Of a stretch of 64,000 nucleotides of DNA, positions 59,864 to 64,000 are shown piece by piece. The stretch is taken from contig NZ_SVEV01000018.1 of NCBI RefSeq assembly GCF_015057185.1, positions 1-64,000 of the forward strand, read 5' to 3'. Within the stretch, counting starts at the first letter, position 1. Each line of letters begins with the position of its first letter. The notes below the pieces were generated by a model. It was not told the origin of the DNA. It saw nothing but the letters and a program-made list of their open reading frames with translations, and searched no databases. Source of the stretch: Pseudobutyrivibrio sp. (GTDB lineage: Bacteria; Bacillota; Clostridia; Lachnospirales; Lachnospiraceae). Both the position numbers and the translations under genes were made by a program.

Positions 59864-59982
59864 GTGCAAAACCTTGTAGAAAAAGCTGGAGCATGAAACT
59901 GGCTATCAGGAAATAGATTTAGTGGAAGTGCTACAGATGATGAGATAAAAAATTGGGTAACAGGATTAGAAATTGATTCTTC
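59864..59982 (+). pseudogene. Remnant of a flavodoxin gene (C-terminal part)
   Basis: In one frame the sequence reads NLVEKAGA, then TGA, then NWLSGNRFSGSATDDEIKNW and VTGLEID. The block RFSGSATDDEIKNWVTGL matches the C-terminal end of short flavodoxins. The 5' part of the gene is missing and the remaining frame has an internal stop, so it is a decayed copy. It lies just after the ABM-domain gene. Confidence 0.62.
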
Positions 59983-60002
59983 CACTACGATGTTTATAGA
60001 AG

Positions 60003-60563
60003 TTACTGAATCAAATTGGCAATGTCATACTTCATGCATATATCTGACATTTCATCCGGACTTTCCTTCATTCCACGTTCAAACCAGTCAATAGTCACAG
60101 CCTTAAGGGCTCCCAGGCTTCCCACAATAAAGTAATGGAGAGTATCAGTATGTTTCCCCATCCAGTCCTCTATGATAAATGGAGCCTTAGAAAAAAGAAC
60201 ATCAGTCAGATTTGCTTTAATCAGTATAGCTATTAATTTTTCATTTTGTCTTAAACGAACAAAGAAGTCTTTAAACCAAAGATTTAAGTTATTCTTGTAT
60301 TTTTTATCATTTAGTGAATCAGAAAAAGCTTGCAATAATCTTTCTTCAATTTCTATTATAATGTCCTCTTTTGAAGTGTAGTTTCTGTAAAAAGACTGCC
60401 GTGAAACACCAGCTCTTTTTACAATCGACATAATGGTAATCTTGTCGAAATCCTGCTTTTCTAAAAGTTCAAGCATTGCGATATCAATCGCATCTCTCGT
60501 CACTTTATTAGATTCGCTATTGGACATGTACCTTACTTTATCTTTTTTTTCATTTAAATCCAT
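60003..60563 (-). CDS. TetR-family regulator divergent from radical SAM gene
   Basis: The 186-residue protein has a TetR-like helix-turn-helix (DAIDIAMLELLEKQDFDKIT then MSIVKRAGVSRQSFYRNY, residues 22-65) and a helical C-terminal domain. The start could also be the internal ATG at 60527 (MSNSESNK), preceded by AAGTAAGGTA. The promoter region toward the divergent radical SAM gene contains a perfect 16-bp-arm palindrome plus GTTACA/TGTAAC half-sites, a strong sign of autogenous and divergent control. Confidence 0.9.
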   Translation of the reverse strand: MDLNEKKDKVRYMSNSESNKVTRDAIDIAMLELLEKQDFDKITIMSIVKRAGVSRQSFYRNYTSKEDIIIEIEERLLQAFSDSLNDKKYKNNLNLWFKDFFVRLRQNEKLIAILIKANLTDVLFSKAPFIIEDWMGKHTDTLHYFIVGSLGALKAVTIDWFERGMKESPDEMSDICMKYDIANLIQ

Positions 60564-60593
60564 TTTTATACTACCTGTATTCTTACAAATTTG

Positions 60594-60694
60594 GCGTTAC
60601 ATATTGGGGCGTGAATGTAACAGTTGGTCCCTAAGTTATTGATTCCTTAAAATAGCGGTGTTACAGTTGTATCAACGATGATACAACTGTAACA
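60594..60694. promoter_or_regulatory. Divergent operator: long perfect palindrome and half-sites
   Basis: TGTTACAGTTGTATCA (60659-60674), ACGA, and TGATACAACTGTAACA (60679-60694) form a perfect palindrome with 16-bp arms. The core GTTACA recurs further left as GTTACA (60596-60601) and TGTAAC (60616-60621), 14 bp apart. The sites span the region between the TetR and radical SAM genes. The long palindrome may also form a strong hairpin in the leader of the radical SAM mRNA. Confidence 0.8.
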
Positions 60695-60728
60695 GCATGC
60701 TTTATATTTGTAAAGGGGGAAAATATGA

Positions 60729-62219
60729 ATGAATACAATCGAAAAGGCATCACATTCTGTACAAAGAAAGGTCTATAGTAAGCTTATAAATGATTTCCTT
60801 AATCATCTTGATAAATCAGATGAAAGGACAAAGATCTACCTTAAGCTGGTAGATGCTGCGAAAATTTTTTGGGGAGCTGAAAACACTGACTCAAAGTCTC
60901 TAGAATCCGTAAAAGCTGCCATTATGAATCCTAACAACCGTTGGATTAAATTTATAAATAGAGTTGTGGATGAAACCAATCCCAACGTAACCAGGATGAC
61001 AATGCTTAATCTTGGATATGAAGCTTTTTTCCGTGGAACAAAAATGATAAGAAAAAACAGGGAAAAATATCAGTGTAATGTTCCTTGGCTAATCCTATTT
61101 GATCCCACAACTGCATGTAATATGCACTGTGCAGGCTGTTGGTCAGGCACATATGGCGCCAAGCACAATCTTTCTTTTGAAGATATGGATAAGATTGTGA
61201 CCCAAGGCAAAGAGCTTGGAATATATTTGTACATGATGACGGGTGGTGAGCCACTTGTTAGGAAAAAAGATATATTAAAGCTTGCTAAAAAGCATAATGA
61301 TGTGCAGTTTGGTATATACAGCAACTCAACACTTATAGATGATGAACTGTGTAGAGAAATTGTAAAACTTGGAAATATAACCTTTATGCTTTCCATAGAA
61401 GGAACACCTGAAACCAACGATGCCAGAAGAGGCGATGGACATTATGAAGCAGTTATGAAGGCAATGGATTTGCTTAAGCAATATGGAATTCTTTTTGGTA
61501 CATCTATATGTTATACAAGAGAAAATATAGAGGCTGTAACAAATCCAGACTTCATACGTTTCATTTCAGAGAAAGGAGCAAGATTTGGATTTTTCTTCCA
61601 TTATATGCCTGTTGGAAATAATGCAGTTCCAGAACTTATGCCAACTGTAGAACAGAGAAAGAAAATGATAGAACGCATAAGGTGGATGAGATCTGATAAG
61701 TGTGATATAGAGTTCTTCCCTATGGATTTCCAGAATGATGGAGAGGCTGTTGGTGGCTGTATAGCTGGAGGTAGGAACTACTTCCACATAAATTCCAGCG
61801 GCGACGCAGAACCATGTGTATTTATACACTTTTCTAATACAAACATCCATGATAACTCCATTCTTGAGATGCTTCAGAGCCCACTGTTCATGGAATATCA
61901 TAAAGGTCAGCCTTTTAATGACAATCATTTAAGACCTTGTCCAATGCTTGAAAATCCAGACATTCTGAGAAAGATGGTAGAGCAGAGTGGCGCGCACGGA
62001 ACTAATGAAGAGTCTGAAGAAAGTGCTGAACATCTTTGTGCAAAATGCGATAAATATGCAAAAGAATGGGGAATGGTAGCCGATGAAATATGGAGAAGTC
62101 AGCCGCATAATAAGAAACCATATGAGAATTATGCAAAAGAAAACAGAACTGATACCAGGATATTGAGCCAAACAACATATGGCTCTTTTGAGAATGCTTG
62201 CGACGCCCCTGCACAATAG
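60729..62219 (+). CDS. Radical SAM protein with SPASM-like C-terminal cysteines
   Basis: The 496-residue protein has the radical SAM motif CNMHCAGC (C130, C134, C137) and the MMTGGEPL SAM-binding block. A first 110-residue N-terminal domain is helical and not typical of small members. The C-terminus has a second cysteine set: EPCVFIH, LRPCPMLEN and LCAKCDKYAK, which may hold auxiliary iron-sulfur clusters (SPASM-like). Such proteins often modify peptides or carry out other radical chemistry; no precursor peptide was found nearby. The ATG at 60729 has AAAGGGGGA upstream. Its expression is probably governed by the divergent TetR protein. Confidence 0.88.
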   Translation: MNTIEKASHSVQRKVYSKLINDFLNHLDKSDERTKIYLKLVDAAKIFWGAENTDSKSLESVKAAIMNPNNRWIKFINRVVDETNPNVTRMTMLNLGYEAFFRGTKMIRKNREKYQCNVPWLILFDPTTACNMHCAGCWSGTYGAKHNLSFEDMDKIVTQGKELGIYLYMMTGGEPLVRKKDILKLAKKHNDVQFGIYSNSTLIDDELCREIVKLGNITFMLSIEGTPETNDARRGDGHYEAVMKAMDLLKQYGILFGTSICYTRENIEAVTNPDFIRFISEKGARFGFFFHYMPVGNNAVPELMPTVEQRKKMIERIRWMRSDKCDIEFFPMDFQNDGEAVGGCIAGGRNYFHINSSGDAEPCVFIHFSNTNIHDNSILEMLQSPLFMEYHKGQPFNDNHLRPCPMLENPDILRKMVEQSGAHGTNEESEESAEHLCAKCDKYAKEWGMVADEIWRSQPHNKKPYENYAKENRTDTRILSQTTYGSFENACDAPAQ

Positions 62220-62259
62220 CCTTCTTGGACGTAGTTGGAAGGAATCTGAGAATCAGTAG

Positions 62260-62312
62260 AAGTCCTATGGATTTTGCAAATTAAATTGCGAAAGTCATAG
62301 GACTTTTGTTAT
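62260..62312 (+). terminator. Terminator after radical SAM gene
   Basis: AAGTCCTATG-N26-CATAGGACTT followed by TTGTT, with an inner ATTTTGCAAA/TTGCGAAAG-type complement. The architecture is similar to the terminator at 22025. Confidence 0.7.
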
Positions 62313-62317
62313 AATTA

Positions 62318-62611
62318 CAGATTTCATTCCCAGTTGGTAAGGTAAATCGCCTACAGCTTTATCCGATGAGTTTTAAGGAATTCATAATTGCAAATGATAG
62401 AGCAGACTTGATTGATACTTTTAAAGAGTGGCCAACAGATCGTGAAATACCTAAGTTATATACGACTCCAATGGAGGAATTGCTGTATCAACCAAAGAAA
62501 GGATTAAAGCTGTCTAGGAAAAATATTGCTGAGAATTTTTGCGAGGCAACCGCAACATTTAATATTCCTCTGTATTTAGAATGGAATATTGATAGTTACA
62601 TCAAGGCTTGA
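62318..62611 (+). pseudogene. Remnant of an AAA ATPase (AAA_14/DUF4143 type)
   Basis: The frame, open from before the ATG at 62366, reads LQISFPVGKVNRLQLYPMSF then KEFIIAND..., which matches the middle of AAA-family ATPases carrying DUF4143 (the typical SFPVGKVNxLxLYPMxFxEF block). The end, ATATFNIPLYLEWNIDSYIK, resembles the C-terminal end of the same family. The Walker motifs and most of the middle are absent, and there is no ribosome site, so this is a decayed fragment with a large deletion. Confidence 0.58.
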
Positions 62612-62667
62612 CAACCAAATAAAATTGGTGGTATGAAGTAATAATATAATCTAGGGGAGGATAGCAA

Positions 62668-63126
62668 ATGAGCAGATTAAAAACACTTCGTGAATACGTA
62701 GATAAAGAACTAAATCTTTTGGAAGAAGAGAAACGCACCAGTGCTACAGCACATCTTTACGGTGTATCTCTTGCAGCCACAATTCTAGCAAAGAAGCGTG
62801 GGCTAAATGAAGAACTTGCAGCAATGGCAGCAATGCTTCACGATATGCATGCATATAAGAGTGGCTCATATGATGATCATGCACATTTAGGCGCTGATTT
62901 AGCTAGAAAGATTCTTGATGAATTAGCTATAACTTCTGTAGAAGAAACAGATACCATTTGCTCTGCAATATATCATCATGATGACAAACTAGTAATAGAT
63001 TCGCCTATGGATGAACTACTAAAAGATGCTGATGTAATCGATCATTGCTTTAAAGATTCCTCTAAGCCTATCAAGGAAAAAGAGCAGAAGAGATATGAAA
63101 ATCTTTGTAAAGAATTAGGTTTGTAG
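62668..63126 (+). CDS. HD-domain protein (phosphohydrolase)
   Basis: The 152-residue protein is a small HD phosphohydrolase: H in TAHLYGVSLAA (near residue 30), the HD pair in AMLHDMHAYKSGS (near residue 55), the H in YDDHAHLGADLARK, and the D in LLKDADVIDHCF. Such enzymes hydrolyse nucleotides or similar phosphates. AGGGGAGGATAG precedes the ATG. It is 23 bp before an EamA transporter gene, with which it may form an operon; the pair could act on the same compound. Confidence 0.87.
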   Translation: MSRLKTLREYVDKELNLLEEEKRTSATAHLYGVSLAATILAKKRGLNEELAAMAAMLHDMHAYKSGSYDDHAHLGADLARKILDELAITSVEETDTICSAIYHHDDKLVIDSPMDELLKDADVIDHCFKDSSKPIKEKEQKRYENLCKELGL

Positions 63127-63149
63127 AAACGATATTGGGGAGGTCTAAC

Positions 63150-63563
63150 ATGTGGTTTGTATTTGCTTTATTATCAGCTATATTCGCAGCTCTAACTTCA
63201 ATCTTAGCTAAGATTGGTATTGAAGGTGTAAACTCAAACCTTGCAACAGCTATTCGTACTGTCGTTGTGGTTGCTATGGCCTGGATAATGGTGTTTATCA
63301 CAAATACTCAAAGTGGCGTATTTGCTATAAGCAAAAAGAGCTGGATTTTCTTAATATTATCAGGCTTGGCTACTGGTGCATCCTGGTTATGCTACTACAA
63401 GGCTTTGCAGATTGGTGATGCATCTAAAGTTGTTCCGATTGATAAGCTAAGTGTTGTTATCACTCTAGTTTTAGCTTTTGTATTTTTACATGAAGACTTT
63501 ACTATAAAATCACTTGCAGGATGCGCACTAATTGGTGCTGGAACCTTATTGTTGGTACTTTAA
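63150..63563 (+). CDS. EamA-family half-size permease
   Basis: The start is set at 63150 (MWFVFALLSAIFAALTSILA), since GGGGAGGT lies just before it. The 137-residue protein has five hydrophobic helices and corresponds to one half of a DMT transporter, with ATGASWLCYYKALQIGDASK VVPIDKLSVV-type motif. Half-size EamA proteins function as dimers. The substrate is unknown. It follows the HD gene at 23 bp. Confidence 0.87.
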   Translation: MWFVFALLSAIFAALTSILAKIGIEGVNSNLATAIRTVVVVAMAWIMVFITNTQSGVFAISKKSWIFLILSGLATGASWLCYYKALQIGDASKVVPIDKLSVVITLVLAFVFLHEDFTIKSLAGCALIGAGTLLLVL

Positions 63564-63666
63564 GGATATTATCGCAGACAGTACCTGCAGCTGCTTGGTA
63601 CAACAGATATTATGAAATCACAAAAGAGCAATATGATTCAAGACGCACATAAAAGTGAGGTTATTC

Positions 63667-64000
63667 ATGCATCACAGAATAATTGAACCGAAAGATGATT
63701 TAATTCTAGCGGACATAATAAGAACTAATTTAAAAGCCAATAACCTAGATATACCAGGGACAGTATACTTTGATGATAACCTAAATCACCTCAGTGATTA
63801 TTATCTTGCTTCTCCTAGAAGAACCTATTTTATTGCCCTTGATGACGCCGATAATATCATCGGTGGGATAGGATTAGCAGAGCTTGATTTTATGGATGGT
63901 ACTGCTGAGCTTCAAAAGCTATATCTAACTGATGCTGCTAAAGGTCAGGGACTTTCCTATAAACTCATGGAATTAGTTGAAAAGGCTGCTGTAGATAGAG
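63667..64000 (+). CDS. GNAT-family N-acetyltransferase (partial, runs off the window)
   Basis: The frame from the ATG at 63667 reads MHHRIIEPKDDLILADIIRT and remains open to the end of the window (111 codons). The acetyl-CoA-binding motif begins with LYLTDAAKGQGLSYKLMEL (residues 92-110), where R/Q-x-x-G-x-G/A is in KGQGLSYKL. GTGAGGTTATTC gives the ribosome site. The acceptor substrate is unknown; the C-terminal third is not in the window. Confidence 0.87.
   Translation, partial: MHHRIIEPKDDLILADIIRTNLKANNLDIPGTVYFDDNLNHLSDYYLASPRRTYFIALDDADNIIGGIGLAELDFMDGTAELQKLYLTDAAKGQGLSYKLMELVEKAAVDR

Noticed and set aside
1-64000. CRISPR arrays, prophage, complete insertion sequence, replication origin
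   Set aside because: No regularly spaced repeats, no phage structural or integrase genes, no transposase, no DnaA-box cluster seen.

Overview
The window looks like chromosomal DNA of a low-GC, Gram-positive anaerobe of the Lachnospiraceae, most likely a Butyrivibrio/Pseudobutyrivibrio-type gut or rumen bacterium. This is an inference from AT-rich codon use, strong AGGAGG ribosome binding sites, U-tailed hairpin terminators, lipobox lipoproteins, an NADH-dependent butanol dehydrogenase-type enzyme, ECF transporters, several diguanylate cyclases and two enoate-reductase flavoenzymes. No rRNA, CRISPR array, intact prophage or intact insertion sequence is visible. One tRNA-Lys(CTT) lies at 1887-1959.

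Layout. 1-10.5 kb: a TPR-GGDEF protein, tRNA-Lys, a nitroreductase, a LysR regulator divergent from a MetE-like methyltransferase, a histidine phosphatase, an AraC regulator divergent from a sialate O-acetylesterase, a membrane GGDEF protein, a flavodoxin-fold reductase and a truncated FMN-binding protein that runs into a convergent EamA transporter. 11.6-13.3 kb: an FMN riboswitch with terminator controls ribU and, directly coupled to it, a creatininase-family hydrolase. 13.4-20.8 kb: a structured leader with terminator precedes a tight operon coding for a sulfonate/nitrate/taurine-type ABC importer interleaved with a threonine-synthase-like lyase, a GldA-type dehydrogenase, an LDH2-family dehydrogenase and an aminotransferase. 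This is the best candidate for an undescribed pathway: uptake of a small, probably anionic, compound and its conversion through PLP and NAD(P) steps. 20.8-27 kb: butanol dehydrogenase-like enzyme, LysR and two tandem Old-Yellow-Enzyme/FeS/FAD reductases.

27-35.4 kb: HD hydrolase, a DUF4038-type glycosidase, a small membrane-protein operon, several decayed genes, two alpha/beta hydrolases, an UlaG-like MBL hydrolase and a SprT-like protein. 35.5-43 kb: a TetR regulator with tandem operators, two ABC half transporters of the YbtP/YbtQ type, and a full ECF module (S, T and double ATPase), ending in a yqeY gene broken by one nonsense codon. 43.2-49.8 kb: three secreted or cytosolic esterases (two of tannase subtype-B type), a LysR regulator and a DUF554 protein; the two tannase-like genes share an upstream regulatory block. 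49.8-56.8 kb: TetR, small membrane protein, methyltransferase, Y-family polymerase with a small partner behind a LexA-like box, J-domain protein, YitT protein and a second flavodoxin-fold reductase. 56.9-64 kb: a 692-residue protein of unknown function, a lone receiver domain, a monooxygenase-like small protein, a TetR/radical-SAM divergon built round a perfect 16-bp-arm palindrome, an HD protein, an EamA protein and the start of a GNAT acetyltransferase.

Two patterns cut across the genes. First, the dyad GTTAG-N6-CTAAC occurs four times at three promoters (33.07, 35.5 with two copies, 50.99 kb), which suggests one local regulon run by the TetR protein at 35.6 kb. Second, at least seven genes are broken by single stops, frameshifts or truncation. 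The intact reading frames beyond the breaks point either to recent decay or to sequence errors.
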